Positions 49,346 through 62,305 of a stretch of 64,000 bases of DNA are shown here, in pieces. The translations under genes and the position numbers were made by a program. Positions within the stretch are counted from its first letter, which is position 1. Every line of letters starts with the position of its first letter. The stretch spans positions 13,187,001-13,251,000 of the forward strand of contig CM049418.1 of the NCBI GenBank assembly GCA_026929865.2. Reading direction: 5' to 3'. The notes below the pieces were generated by a model. It worked only from the letters and a program-made list of their open reading frames with translations. It had not been told where the DNA came from and did no database searches. The stretch is from Hyperoplus lanceolatus (taxonomy: Eukaryota > Chordata > Actinopteri > Uranoscopiformes > Ammodytidae).

Positions 49346-49833
49346 AAGCCCCAACCTCAGCGATTTTTACCAGCATCCAATAAGGAAGTGACCACAACTG
49401 TAGTAACCCAGAAGTGCCACTGGGGGCTGGATGCAGAAGACAGCCGTTTCTCATTGACTCCAATGTTAAAAATGCTGTTTTCACAGCATTATTAAACCTA
49501 TTTCAGGCCTGGATTTTTAAAAAAACATTCTAGTCTGTATGTTTAGGTCATATCTCCATGACAACACTGAGGGGGATACATTTTTTTGGACCACGCTAGT
49601 TTTTATTCTTTTGGAAGTTAAAATGTATTGGCGCGATCTCTTGAGTGACAGCTCTCCGCCCGTTGTCCCTCACTTCACCTCAGAGGTATACGTCAGCTAT
49701 CTCCCTCCCCCCGTCGTGAGGCGGACAAAAAATCTCACAAAATGGCGGCGCTCACAAACCAGGATTATTGGATGCCGTGTGAATAACTGAGGTCAGCCCG
49801 GATGCTACATCCATATTATTTACTATCTATGGT
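49346..49833 (+). repeat. Dispersed repeat family R2, copy 1 (488 bp)
   Basis: Shares its whole length with 51162-51633: both start AAGCCCC(A/G)ACCTCAGCGA, contain GTCATATCTCCATGACAACA and GACAGCTCTCCGCCCGTTGT, and end TTATTTACTATCTATGGT. The terminal segment, read in reverse, starts CCATAGATAGTAAATAATAT, a kind of sequence frequent in fish repeats. There are no obvious terminal inverted repeats, no coding region and no A-rich tail; class unresolved. Confidence 0.8.
49738..49750 (+). promoter_or_regulatory. YY1-like motif within the R2 repeat
   Basis: CAAAATGGCGGCG matches the YY1 consensus (AANATGGCGGC). The equivalent site in the second copy (51538-51550) is changed to CAAAATGGCGACG. Confidence 0.35.
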
Positions 49834-50708
49834 CCTTCCTTGCGTGGGGTCCTATTGTCCTATAGACGTCCTATTCACATTTTCAGTGTAAGTAGTTCAT
49901 CATTTAATGTGGCCGGGCCAAATTCCTGAATAATTTTATAATACTCCTATTACATGTTTGATACCCACCAATATGACTATCAGTACAATCAGTTCCAACA
50001 CTACAACCCAGATACAGATCGCATTATTGTTCCTTGGACCTACTGTATATAGCTATTCAAATACATTACATAACTACAGTACTACTAAGTCCTTTCCACT
50101 TTCTATTAACCAGATATATTAACACAGCATTGACTTTGACAATTAATTTAGCGTATTAGTAGTAACAGGCACTGGTATGATTAGAACCAGGGATGCTAAG
50201 GTATCCAGAAGGTGCGTGGGTTGGGGCCTCCTACACAGCCTCCATGTTCTTAATTTCAGAACTAGACTTAAGGTTAAGGGCACATCAGCTCTGCTCAGTC
50301 AAACACTTGATTATAGACACACATACTAAAATGCACTATTGCAAGAGCACTCACTCTGCCGTGAGTATTCTATGCTCTAGTTGTCTTGTAGGAGATGACA
50401 CAATATTAAACCCCACATCTACAATATTGTTACAGCTCCTATTCTGTGGATCAGTGTAGTGGTTAGCCACGGGGCCCTAAAGATAGCAAACCGCTAGCTG
50501 TTCTATATGTAAATTCATCAGAGCATATATCCAGTGTAAATGTACACATCTAGTCAGAGGTTCAATAGGGGAGAAAAGCAAAAGTCCCTGTTTGCTTTAT
50601 TCCTCCGATAAAGATTGTTTTGAATTTATAATAGTCACAATGCTGTATGCTATGACTAATGTAAACAAAGTCTACATTACTCAACATTGAGTAAATGAGG
50701 TATTCATA
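49834..50708. other. No gene recognised
   Basis: AT-rich unique-looking spacer. Confidence 0.5.
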
Positions 50709-50932
50709 TTAAAGGTGCTACGGGGAACTTTTCTGAAACAGTCTCATTGTTCCTCTGAGGATCATGGATGACATTTAACAGCAAACAAGAAAATCAGTGC
50801 AAAGAATGTTATTTTTATATAGTTTTCTTTATGCCTTTGTCATAGGTATACACTCACCCAGGAACAACAGCTGGCATTGTAAACACACTACCACTTCTGT
50901 CCAAAGGGGGTGCAAGAATGGAGCATCTTTAA
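50709..50932 (-). mobile_element. TTAA MITE, copy F (reverse orientation)
   Basis: TTAA at 50709-50712 and 50929-50932. The sequence matches the family on the minus strand, with AAAGGTGCTACGGGGAACTT at its 3' end and an internally shortened 5' end (about 20 bases missing after the terminal repeat). Confidence 0.8.
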
Positions 50933-51161
50933 CCAGGGAAGTAGCCAGGAAACAAGCAATACTGAGTTAATGAGACCCCTTCCTTCCTTTTTTAATAAAG
51001 TATTTATTCTGAATCTAAATGTATTTAGAATTTAGAATTTGAATATAGCAGTGTGTGAATTACCCTGTAAAATGTCCACTATTTGTATTTTGGGATGTGG
51101 AATGAAAAAAATAAGCCCAAACCCTGTATCAAGCATTGTTAGAAGTCATTAAAAAAAAGCC
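50933..51161. other. No gene recognised
   Basis: Short AT-rich spacer between MITE copy F and the second R2 copy. Confidence 0.5.
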
Positions 51162-51633
51162 AAGCCCCGACCTCAGCGATTTTTACCAGCATCCAATAAG
51201 GAAGTGACCACAACTGTAGAAACCATGAAGTGCCACAGGGGGGTGGTGCCAAGACCGAGCAATTTTTCTTTGACTCACTTGTCAGATTTTCAAAGTCGTA
51301 TTAAACCTATTTACAGCCAGGGGCACAACACCATTTTAGTCTGTATGTTTAGGTCATATCTCCATGACAACACTGAGGGGGGTGAATTTTTTTGGACCAC
51401 GCTAGTTTGTATTTTATCGGAGGTTAAAATGTATTGGCACGATCTCTTGACTGACAGCTCTCCGCCCGTTGTCCCTCACTTTGTCTCGGAGGTATACGTC
51501 AGCTATCTCCCTCCCCCCGACGTGACTAAAAATCTCACAAAATGGCGACGCGCACAAAACAGGATTATTGGATGCCGTGTGAATAACTGAGGTCAGCCCG
51601 GATGCTACATCCATATTATTTACTATCTATGGT
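51162..51633 (+). repeat. Dispersed repeat family R2, copy 2 (472 bp)
   Basis: Same orientation as the copy at 49346. Differences include a small deletion around the GTCGTGAGGCGGAC segment and many substitutions in the first third. Confidence 0.8.
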
Positions 51634-52064
51634 TTAAGCACACTTCAAATGAAAAGCTGAATAGTTCCCGACTGACCTTGTGCAAGGATGCAAATGAGAA
51701 CAAAAGCTTTGCTTGCAGAAAACCAAGGTCCTTGTAGCCTTGGAGTTTTCCTTTTTTGCAGGAAAGTGCAGTTTTGCAACGGCAATGATTTGGGTGTGTC
51801 ACAACCAACAGTCTTGTACATTTGGTTTCACTGTTAGCATTAGCAGTAGCATTATTAACTCCCCTCCTTTTAGACTAAATTCATGAAGAAAACACACTGC
51901 ATACACATAAATGCCTATTTACATGTCCCTGTAGTGGACCTATAAAACTTAGGTGTGTTCATATTTTACTTTCTTTTTTAACACATTACAGTAAGTAACC
52001 AGAGGCTTTAAATTGTATTTATTTTGTATGGCAAGCAAATGGTTTACCAATATTTATTTAATAT
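51634..52064. other. No gene recognised
   Basis: AT-rich spacer. Confidence 0.5.
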
Positions 52065-52343
52065 TTAAAGGGGAATTCCACCAATGTCAAAGATCAAAGT
52101 ATGTTTAAAGTTTGTCTGGAGTACTACTGCAAATGTGAAGATAGTTGTCTAAAGCCTTATGTGTCTTCAGAAAGATCTGTACACAATCTGATAAATGTCC
52201 TTGAGTAATATCCCTTGAGTCCAAGTTTAAAAATGTAAAAACAGATCTGGCGGTGTGGAGTTAGAAATAACGTGAACTTCCCTGGCACCCTTGCTCATCA
52301 TCTCTGCTTGATGTTAGCAGCTATCGGTACCATTAGGCCACCC

Positions 52344-53924
52344 AGGCCACCCAGGCCCGGCCCTGGGCATAGGCAGTATAGGCAAATGCTAGGGGCGCAT
52401 CCATCCACAAAAAAAATACAAAATACAAAAAAAATAATAAAAAAATGGGCTACCAAAACTTTTTTTTTTTTTTACCAATACTGTTAATACTATAATTTCA
52501 AAATATGAGTTAAGCTTAAAATATGACAACTACTGAGGATAGACAAACTATTAAAAAAAATAAGCGCCCCCCCCCCACCCCCTCCGATAGACTCTTCCAG
52601 ATTTCTGGCGATCAGCCAGGTATCTGAACGGTAACTTCACCTGTCGGAACCGGAAGACAAGAGCGCACACCATGTCAAAAAGACAAAAGCTCTCTCGTGC
52701 CAAGGGAAGACTGAAAAGGAAAAGGAGAGGAGGAAAAACGTGACAAAGACAGAGGTATAGGCCTACAGTGACGTTAATGTGATGAATGAATAGTGTGCTT
52801 GCTAGCTTACTTTTGGAAGATGGGTAACGTTACTCCCAGCTTAAATTCATCAGAGACATTCAGAAAGATGTTTCATGTAGCCTACATCCCCTGTCATAAC
52901 TTGCCAAAGTTTGCACTGCTTGTAGTGGTTATTAGAACGCTTTTCCTTTTCCACTATAATTAATGGTTGTCAACCTTGGGTTTATTGTGTTAGTTTACAT
53001 CAGTGTTAAAAGTGCACAGTATAATAACTGTTAATATTGCATACCTGAGGCAAGTCAAGTGTATTTGTGAGGCACTTTTCAACACAAAGTAAATCAAAGT
53101 GATATACATAAAGCCATGAGATATCATCAGAAGGCTTGATCCTGATTTGATAAAAGCAGGAGCAAATTTTCAGTTTGATTGTACCTTACCTAAAGCTTTC
53201 CATTAGTTCTCTTCACTCTGGTTGGATGCTAAACTGCATTACATTTTAATGACTAATACAATTTCCATTTTAAAGCTTTTCACCATGTATTAATACAAAT
53301 AATGTAACAACATCTATACTTCTCTTTTCTCTTCAGGTTTTATGTTGAAATATTTTGAGCCACCTGTCCTGCAGACATCTTCTCCACCTTAGCACAGCCC
53401 AGTGATGCAGCATGAGGAATAAAGGCTTCACCAATAGACCCAAAGGCAAGAGTAGTCAGGCTGTAGCAAGGTGAGGTGAGCTTGTTGAGATATGAAGATG
53501 AGGTCTTAACATCTAAATGTAGACAGCTCTCTGTTGGAATCAAGTTAAATAGCAGTACAAAGCAGAGGTCTCTGTCATTTAATTTTGTAATATAGCTTTT
53601 GTGTGGAATTATATTCAATGCAAAGTTATGATTTATTTAAACTATACTTGTAATAGATTATAATTTTAAATTTTAACGTCTGCATTTTTCTGTGCGTATC
53701 GTAATATTTTATTAATTTTTTAATGTTATGTCACTTGTTTTGTAATATGGTTTTTATTTTGTGGGTTATTTTCTATCTAAAATAAAATGAAATGTCAAAG
53801 ACAAAGCTATCCAGTTCTGTGTGAGTGTATGAACAGTGGTGGACCTGACTGCAATGTAATGGGGGATGCCAGCTAGAATCTTGCCTCGGGTGCCAAATTG
53901 GTCAGGGCCGGCCCTGAGGCCACC
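52344..53924 (+). mobile_element. hAT element, 1565 bp, with 8-bp target duplication
   Basis: AGGCCACC is present at 52344-52351 and 53917-53924. The element starts CAGGCCCGGCCCTGGGC and ends GTCAGGGCCGGCCCTG, short inverted GGGCCGGCCCTG-type ends. An ATG-led basic frame at 52672 resembles the first exon of a zinc-finger hAT transposase, but the rest of the gene is missing. The target duplication also occurs once more just left of the insertion (AGGCCACC at 52335-52342), so the left flank is a short tandem. Confidence 0.8.
52672..52744 (+). pseudogene. hAT transposase first-exon remnant
   Basis: Reads MSKRQKLSRAKGRLKRKRRG and then stops at TGA after 23 codons. The basic N-terminus follows the pattern of fish hAT transposase first exons. 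The finger and catalytic domain are absent. Confidence 0.45.
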
Positions 53925-53988
53925 ACTGGCATAACACCCTTTGAATCCCAATTTAACAGCCCCAACGGTGGAATTGGATGTCGGTTAA

Positions 53989-56900
53989 TGTCGGGTTTGA
54001 CATGCTTTTGATTAGGAAAATAGAGTGTGTAGAATACGGAACACAACACCTCTGGCTCTACTGCGGATTACTCTAACTGTCCATCGTCAGCCTGGCATGG
54101 ATATAGTAGGAGTGCATTGCTAGAGCAGGGCAGTACTTTTTTCTATGCAAATGTGTTATGGATAAATGTGGCAGTTTATCTTGATTTTTTCTCTATTCAC
54201 ATAAAGCTTGCACATAGAAATCGGTGCTAGTTTACAACAAGCTTGATTAACCCCAGTTTGGATTCCATGATGTAACACTATAGCTTTCGTTTTTACCGCA
54301 TTTTAAACTAGTCAGTTGAACATTCCACATGGGTGAGTTGTGTCCCCTTTCTGTCCTTTGGTCCCCCCCAAACTAGTTCCAAAGTGTCCCGCAAGGCCTG
54401 GCAAGAGATGCATGTTGTGTCTACCCAAGTTAACACTGTCCGTCTCTGAAAGAACCTCTGGTCCCATGAGTAACCAAACTGACACACACAAACAAGAAAA
54501 AAAACATGCCCCCCCCACACCCACCCACCCACAAACTCACATGCTACACATTCTAAAAGGGTAAGTAAACTGTGTTGGAAGCATCGGGGAAATGACCTTG
54601 CATCTACAACTGAAAGCCCCTCTTCACGAATGATTTGTATCCAATAGACACGCTTGTACCCTACACCCTTGATTTCTTCTTCAGGCTCCTTTTGAAGGGA
54701 TCCAACTTTGACTCAGCTTTGCTTTTGCACTCTTCCCCTTGCAATGTTCTGCACTGGGGCATGTTTGCATAACATGCCAAAGCCTCTTAAGTCAGAGGTA
54801 TTTTGCACTAAGTTGTTTTTGTTTTTCTTTCTTGGGATGTGTGGCGATACATGAATTGATGATGGCGACACAGCTCTGTGACTGGGACTGATGGGGCTTT
54901 CATTCATTTACTATGCACTACTATATCAGCTGATGACAAAATACCAAGTGGAGTCACAGTGAACGCATTCTCTAGAATGTATCATTTAGTCGATGATAAC
55001 TGATGGTAATATCATTGAAACTTACTTGCTGCTCCTTTATGAGGAAAAAAAAACACGATTACTTAAGCCATGACTCAACATAATCACACATAGTACGTTC
55101 CTACGTGGTAAACTTATTTATTGTATTAGAGCACTCCATTGCATTTTTTACTCATGTTGGACTGTTTCATTTTAAAACTTGGTGTCTCCATTACCCACAA
55201 TGTAACTCAACCGCCTAACAGTTCCATCTGAGATTTGGATGTCTTATGCTTTTGCCAGCTAGTGTAGCCTCCAGCACTATAGCCTCAAGCAGAGGTTAGT
55301 GAGGAGCAAGCTAAGCAGATGTGCTAAGCTCACATATTTTAGAATTCCTACACATCCCAAATTCCTGTTTCATCTTCTCACTTGCACTACTGAGCGGTAA
55401 CTGATGCTAATCACTATGGGCACTTCATCAGAGTGCTCCTTTTAGAAACAGTTGTGTTTTGCCCACATTTATGCCCTTAAGTGACTGTTATGTACTAAAA
55501 AGAGAGATTGATGGAGAAATGTTTTAGGGACTTTCTTTGAGGCTTATATTAAGATGTAATCTGGAAGACAAACGGAGCGTTCTCTGCCTTCATTGCTTGC
55601 GGTGATGCACTTGTATTTCTCTGGATATACAGGGACATTTGGCGCCATCACAGAATACCTAAACTGACTGCAATTTTACGATCCCTTTTGTTCAACTATT
55701 TCATGTGTCTATCTTCTCAAGTCTTGGAAGTCTTGGTTATTCTTTTCTCTGCACTTACAGTTTAATGGTTAAACCCAGCTGTTGTTATATGCACCCTCTG
55801 CTCTCAGCAGGCCAAATAAATCCTTTGCCTTCCACGGCATGCTCCAGCAGCTAGGCAGAATGTGCGTAGACATCCCTTCTGCAGATATCATGGATCAAGG
55901 CTTGGAGAGACACTGATCTAAATATCTTCACTGTTGGTGGTGGGTTGCAAACTGTCTGTTATGTTTTATTCCCCTTTCCTGCTCAGTGTATGGCATCAGG
56001 AAAGCTGTCTTTTCGCTAACTTGTTGCTACTATGTTGGACAAGACAACGTGGTATTTTTACATCACAAGCTTTTCTCAAGCAGCCTTAATGCCATTCCAA
56101 AGGGCAGGAGCACATTCTCAATCATATCAACAGCTTCAATCACAAAATAAGACTGCATAGTGTATGGCACTAGTGGGAACACCTGTACCATGTAATGGAG
56201 CATGTGGCTATTGTTATCTTAAATAATTCTACTTGGTTAAAAGGGCAACACAAACACATACATAGTCTTAGTGAGCACAACATTGCCTGGTGTTGGCTTT
56301 CCAATACACTTACAAATATCTACATGTTGGACAAATAAAGACTCGAGGTGCACTATGGAGTTTTAAGAGGAGGGGGATTTGTTTACAATTGCAGAGTCTG
56401 CAGTTAAAAATAATTGTTCTCTATGGAATTATTAGTATTGTATCATGTTATAATCATAAATCAAAACAAACTTATTTTGAGGCACCTGAAACCAAATGTA
56501 ATACTTGAAATAGTGTGCAAACGAATCATCATTTAATCCAATGTCAAATACTGTATATTTATTTCACACAATCTCTGGCTCTCTTTTTTTGCGGGTGTGT
56601 TTTCCAACCAAATATCAGTGGTTAGTGCTTGGCCAGTTGGCACACGGGCAACAAAGCTTGACAAATTAGACACAAATTAACAGGTTCAAAACCACAGTGC
56701 TGGCTGCGGGGTGCTAGCCAGCTGTATGATGTCACACGGCAGCTGGTAAAGTATTTCATTTGTGTTGCCCAGCATCAAAGTGCTAGCTGACAAACCCCTG
56801 ATCAAGGCACTGAACTTTGCTTATGGTGGCTAGCGCCGTGGGTACCCCTGTTCTATAATAATAAAACCAACTGAGATCCATAATTATACTCTTTAGTCGG

Positions 56901-58500
56901 AAACAGACAGTATTTAATTCGGAACCTGATTTTGAATTTAGTTTTAAGCCTTGAAGAAAATGTGTATGAGTCCTAATCATTTTAGTTTGGCCGGAGATAA
57001 GCAGCTAAAGTGTTTGATTACATTTAGCAAATTATATTAAACTCGAGTTAGACCAGGGAAAAAATCTTCCATAATAAATAACAAAATGTGTTGCTTGCCC
57101 GTGCCCTCTAGAATAACATTTTTTTAGTGATTTTATGTTCCTATCTGATGTTATTTGTTTGCTATTTCTATGAAAAATATACATGGTTGTCAAACATTAT
57201 CACCAAAACTGACACTGAAAAACATCCCAGAACAGAATCATATTTCCCTATCTAACATGATTAAATACAGACAATATAAAGTCCTCACACCCTAGTGTAT
57301 TTTAACATGCAAAGGGCTGGCCAGAGTCAAGTGAGGATGGGCAGAACTAATGTTCAGAATGCTTGTATGGTTGTCTTTGCTTTTTGTTGCCAGGGCCTTG
57401 TCCTGGATTCTATTACGCTAGATTAAATTGGCCGTAATAACGTTATATTAATATTGATTAAATGAAGGTGGTTAAGATGGATGATGACCACTGCTGCAGA
57501 AGTAGTACTCGCATTGGATTGATGCTACGCTTTGGAACGTCTCATGATTCAAAAAGCCCTGACGGCAATTCCTACATTTTCTGGTGGCACTAGACAATGC
57601 CGCCTCTGAATAAACACTCACCGACGTCTTTTCACAACGCATAATTAATTTGAAATTGAACCTGAGAAGGATCTCCAATCATCATTATTTTAAAGAAGAA
57701 AGCACACTGACATACGGTTGAGGTATATTTATCCCCGCTGATTTTTCTACGCCCAGTGCTTGAAAACAGAATGCTTTATTCAGTGGGTTAGCTGTCTTGT
57801 GCTCTTGTCAAGCCTAATTTGTTCTCCTTGTAATGGACGTGTGCATACCGGAGTGACACGTCAACCTCTGCCAGCCGGAGATAAACCCATAATGGAGACA
57901 TTGAATTGAGTTTGTACCACAAGAGTGAACAGGTGGGGAGGGAACCACCTGATGTATTGCAATGAGCAGCCGCAGTGTTGTTCTCCCTTTGTAGGAGAAC
58001 TGAATTGTTCGTAAAACAATACTACCATGAATTTATATTTAGGTTTTGTTTATATCCTTAGCTCAATGGACCCTTTCCAAATAATGAATAATGATTACTT
58101 ATCTAGGCAAATTATCATGTGTGTCTCTGAAGTGGTCTTGGTAATTAAAGAAAACGGCTTTAGTCTTAATTCTCTGATACACCGTGATTCATCTACGTGC
58201 TATCAAAGGACTTTTACTGTTTAATTAGTTTCACCTTTTCAATTAGGAACAATAACTGGTTAACAAAGACTGAAGGACAAGTGGGGTTCTTTAGGGTTCA
58301 AACTCAAAAGTTTCAAAAAGTAGATTTACACATTTTGTTTTCTCAGAGTGCATAGCTTTTCTTAGGACAAAGGCCTTGGTTTGGTTGTACATAAAGCCTC
58401 AAGGATGTATGACACAATTTGGAACCATGTTTTCCAAATGGCATATTGTTTCTATTTCTTTATTCTACATACCATATCTGACCATACAAGGATCTGACCA
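53989..58500. other. No gene recognised
   Basis: A long stretch with a short CCACCC-type tract near 54510-54530. I see no exon or transposon that I can support. Part of 57720-58250 is a candidate conserved element. Confidence 0.45.
57980..58250. promoter_or_regulatory. Possible conserved non-coding element
   Basis: TAAT-rich non-repetitive block, including TAATGAATAATGATTACTTA and a TTTAATTAGTTTC segment. Candidate enhancer by composition only. Confidence 0.28.
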
Positions 58501-58770
58501 TCTTGCCGCTTGCTTTTATATCTGTTGCATCCCCTGTTGTTTTCATAGAGAGGCTCCGTCAATGTGATGTCACTTCCGGTTGCGTACTGGATTGTGGATC
58601 AGAATTGCCCAAATAGCTTGCTGTTTTCAACACTAAAAATCAGCCGGATGTTGCGGAGATCCATGTATGTTTAAGCATATTAAATATGACCACAGTAATT
58701 GGGACATCCTAAATCTTTTTTTTCTACCATACTAAATAGCAGACAGTGTGGGGATTGGAATGCAGAATGC
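58501..58770 (+). repeat. Dispersed repeat family R3, copy 1 (about 270 bp)
   Basis: Shares with 61107-61390 the blocks CTTGCTTTTATATCTG(T/C)TGC, AGGCTCCGTC(A/G)ATGTGA and GGGACATCCTAAATCTTTTT. Same orientation, moderate divergence. Class unknown; no clear inverted ends. Confidence 0.75.
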
Positions 58771-60329
58771 ATTATATGTAAAACTGAGAGCAGAGTCATC
58801 AGAGAAAAATTATACTGTTAAAAGGGTTAAAAGAAGTGCTGCCTTCATCGATTTGCGGAATTTTTCTCAAGCATGATGTCTGCTGCTCTAAAGGTCAGAT
58901 GAGAAAGAAAAAAAAGATGAAAGTTCATCCTGGAACATCTCACCCTTCTCCAAGCTAGATAGTGAAATATTGATTTCAGGCATACAGACGCTGAAAACAA
59001 AAGAGGCTGCTGACAATTTCCCCACATCTGAGTATTGAAATGGGCAACCTTCTCTTTCTAGTGTATATCTGATCATTTTCACACAACGTAGGGTCCTATC
59101 ATCTTTCTTTCAGCAGGATGCATCATGTTCAATCTTGAGCTCTGATTTTTGAGATGCTGAGATGTGAACGGAACCATTATATTGAGATTCAAGAGAATCC
59201 ACCTTCACTCTATGTGAAACCTTGAGTTTACAGAAAGCCAGTGTATGAAATGTTGCTCTGAAGTTATGATATCCCTACACTTTAGACAAAAGAAAAATTG
59301 TAAGGAGCATCTACAATAAAGCTACAACTGAAACACTGCATTGACATGTTGTAACATTAGCTGTGTCTTGTAGTAGACCCTTTGATGGGACTTAATATGC
59401 TTATAGGAATAGTGGCTATGTTGCAATTGCTTTCAGCCAATCAGCTCAACTTTACATTGCTATAATCCACTATTGGTAGAACAGTTATGGAGGACATCAT
59501 TTGTGATGGTACATAACACATGTACTGTTGTGCTTAGTGGGGAATAAAGTGTTACATTCCCTTCATTGCTTATCCTTTGCCTCAGACAAACAGAGATTGT
59601 GAAGTGGTGAAACAAAAAAAATGATTGACTGCTCGGCTATTCCGAGTCTAGACTTGTCTCTTGTGTGGAAAGATAGGAAACCGTCGCTAGGCAGCACCTA
59701 GGATAGCAGTGTCCTTCCATAGCAACATTGTTTTGGCATGTTGGAAGCAGTGGAATAACCTTTCTAAGATAGTTTTATGCTGGATTTGATGGCAAGCAGT
59801 GTTGGTCTCTTCCGAATCTTGAGGAACATTATAGTTTTTTAGCATCTTAATGATCCACCATGTTTGCTAGCTTGTTTCTAACTTTTTCTGTTTTTCATCT
59901 AACGTTGGGCTCAATTGTAACAGAGCGTTTCAAAGATATCAAGTGTTACATAACATGTTGGTCATCAAAACTAGAAAGATTAAAAATAATAGACATTAAC
60001 GGTTAAGACGGTATGAGTAAGATACTGTATATAATACAAAATACTTCAATCCCACAAAAATTTGCCCTGGCACAAAAGTCTTAGTAAGACGTTTAGGTAA
60101 AGAATGATAAATAAATGGGCAAGCAGTGAGGGATCATAACAGACCATTAGCATAAATAGTTTCAGGAGTATGTCTTGTTTGTGATTGGTGCAATTTGAGA
60201 TGTTACAATGGTCCCCGGTATCCCTTATTGCACAAAGTTAGAGGTGCACTTTGCCTGATTTGATGGATTCCTCGCTCCCCTCCCTAAGGCTAAAACCTGA
60301 GGTCAACCCCTCCCCATTGTCTCGTAATT

Positions 60330-60620
60330 CTGACAACCTCACAAAATAGAATGAGGGTGCCCAACCCTGACAAGGTTATCCAACAAAAAAATAGATGTGA
60401 TGTAATTGATTGTGACATGCAAATATGCATAAATATCACCATTACAATTGCTTTTCAGGTGGGTGCCCTAGGGCTATTTACGTTACAACGCCACCAACAT
60501 TGGTGTTATCCCACAATTACAAATGAGAAAAATCGATTTAAAGAGTTAAATAGGATGCTGTTTGGGAAAGGCACATTTGCAATGTGTGTTCCATTAGAGC
60601 TCCATTAAAGGGGGCAGTCT
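60330..60620. promoter_or_regulatory. Possible conserved non-coding element with octamer motif
   Basis: Contains the POU octamer ATGCAAAT at 60417-60424, directly followed by ATGCATAAAT, in non-repetitive sequence with further ATTA cores. The regulatory role is inferred only. Confidence 0.3.
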
Positions 60621-60753
60621 GTGTGAAAGAAACATTTAGAAATAAGTGACACGCCACACAACTTCATTAAACATTACTCACTGTCCACTCGGCTGTCTAG
60701 AGATACGCTTGGCTAATATGAATGGTCAGTCCAAAATTACACTCCTCCATCGC

Positions 60754-60782
60754 CTTATCTTTCTTTCTTTCTTCCTTCCTTC
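60754..60782. repeat. (TTTC)n/(TTCC)n short tract
   Basis: Imperfect pyrimidine tetranucleotide repeat. Confidence 0.8.
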
Positions 60783-61106
60783 AACCCCTCCAGATGCATG
60801 CTCTGTGGAAAGGCAAATGTCACTAAATGCCAGGGCCAAGCTTACAATTCCAAAAAGCCAAATGTTAGTTCATCTGTTGTGTCGATTTCCACCCAGCCTG
60901 GCCAGCTGTTCTTTTGGTTTGGCCCCTTTTTAACCTCGTTGACAGGGATATGAGATAGACCTTTTGGCCCTGCACTGGCTTTAGTATGTCAGACATGACC
61001 AAAGGATGCTGAGGAGGGATAATACTAACTGGATGCACATAATGCTATATTTTCACATTGGAGGATTCAATCCAAACCATGGGCTTTGTGCCAAATTGCT
61101 CTTTGA

Positions 61107-61390
61107 TCTTGTCTCTTGCTTTTATATCTGCTGCATCCTCAATTGTTTTCATACGGAGGCTCCGTCGATGTGACGTCACTTCTGGTGTGCACTGGATTGT
61201 GAGATTGTTGTCAGAAACACCCAAATAGTTGTTGCTGATTTCAGCACTAAGAATATCGGCCGGATGTTGTAGACATCACATCCGGGTATTTTTAAGCATA
61301 CTAAATCTCACCACTAGAATCGGGACATCCTAAATCTTTTTTCTTCCATATTAAATAGCAGCAAAGTATGGGTATTGGAACGCAGGGCAT
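61107..61390 (+). repeat. Dispersed repeat family R3, copy 2 (about 284 bp)
   Basis: Direct-orientation relative of 58501-58770, with small insertions in the middle (around TTGTTGTCAGAAACACCC). Confidence 0.75.
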
Positions 61391-62232
61391 GTCTTCAGAT
61401 ACTTTTCAAACTATTTTTTTCCTTTCTAATACCATATAAACATAAATGATAAAGCACCAGACCTCACCAATGGCTCATACACTTTCATTTTGTATTGTTG
61501 AAGCCCGTCAACACTCTGCTTCCTATACTGTCAGGCATTGGGACATTTTATTAGAGGCACTCAAGCAGATGACACGGCTAGTTATTGCTTTTAAAGTGCC
61601 TCTGTCTTTTCATTGACAATTGTGATTCATCAAGAAACATTTGGGTGACACATTTTGCACATCCTTTTTTGACAAATACTACAGAGCTCTAGACAGTCGT
61701 ATCAGTTTAACAAACATTTGTTTTAAGCATTGGAAGTGTGTCCACTGTGTGATGGCATTTGGTGAACCTGTGGAGGACAATGAGCCTTTTGTTGAGTTAA
61801 TTAAATCTTTAGGAAATGAGGCAGACGGCAGAAGAACAAGCACAGCCCCCCCCTCCCCCCTCAAGCTCTCCGCCAAGGCATGTTGTTGGAATAAGAATAT
61901 TGCTTTCGCATAATTAGGTTTAATATTGCACTTTAAGAAAATTAATCTGGCTTTATGAGAATGGAAATCTAAACAAAGCATGACAATCACACATCAAAAC
62001 AAAGATAATCACCAAGGAATAAAGAGAGGAAAAAAATCATCAAATTCAAAAGTGTAACAATTAAATATATTAGTAGTTTATGGTTGACATGCTCAGCTAC
62101 TCTCTATCTGAGAGCAGGCACATCTAGCATACCCTGTTAGTTAGTGAAAATGAGCATCCCTCCTCTGCGGGGTTGGGCCTGACAAGTATGTGTAAATGGA
62201 GTGAATCTCTCTCAAGGGTAGCAGTTCCCCTC

Positions 62233-62305
62233 TCTTTCTCCCTGTCTCTCTCGCTTTCTCTTTCTCTCTTTATCTCTATCTATGTCTCTCTCTCTCCCTC
62301 TCTCC
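62233..62305. repeat. (TC)n-rich imperfect microsatellite
   Basis: Interrupted CTCT/TTTC pyrimidine tract. Confidence 0.85.

Larger units (their letters stand above)
52065..53988. mobile_element. TTAA-flanked element split by a hAT insertion
   Basis: The left end TTAAAGGGGAATTCCACC (52065) is matched by a right end that in reverse reads TTAACCGACATCCAATTCCACC apart from a small internal shift, with TTAA at 53985-53988. Removing the hAT insertion (52352-53916) leaves about 350 bp. The terminal repeat match is imperfect. Confidence 0.45.
58771..61106. other. No gene recognised
   Basis: AT-rich. Contains a possible regulatory block at 60330-60620. Confidence 0.5.
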
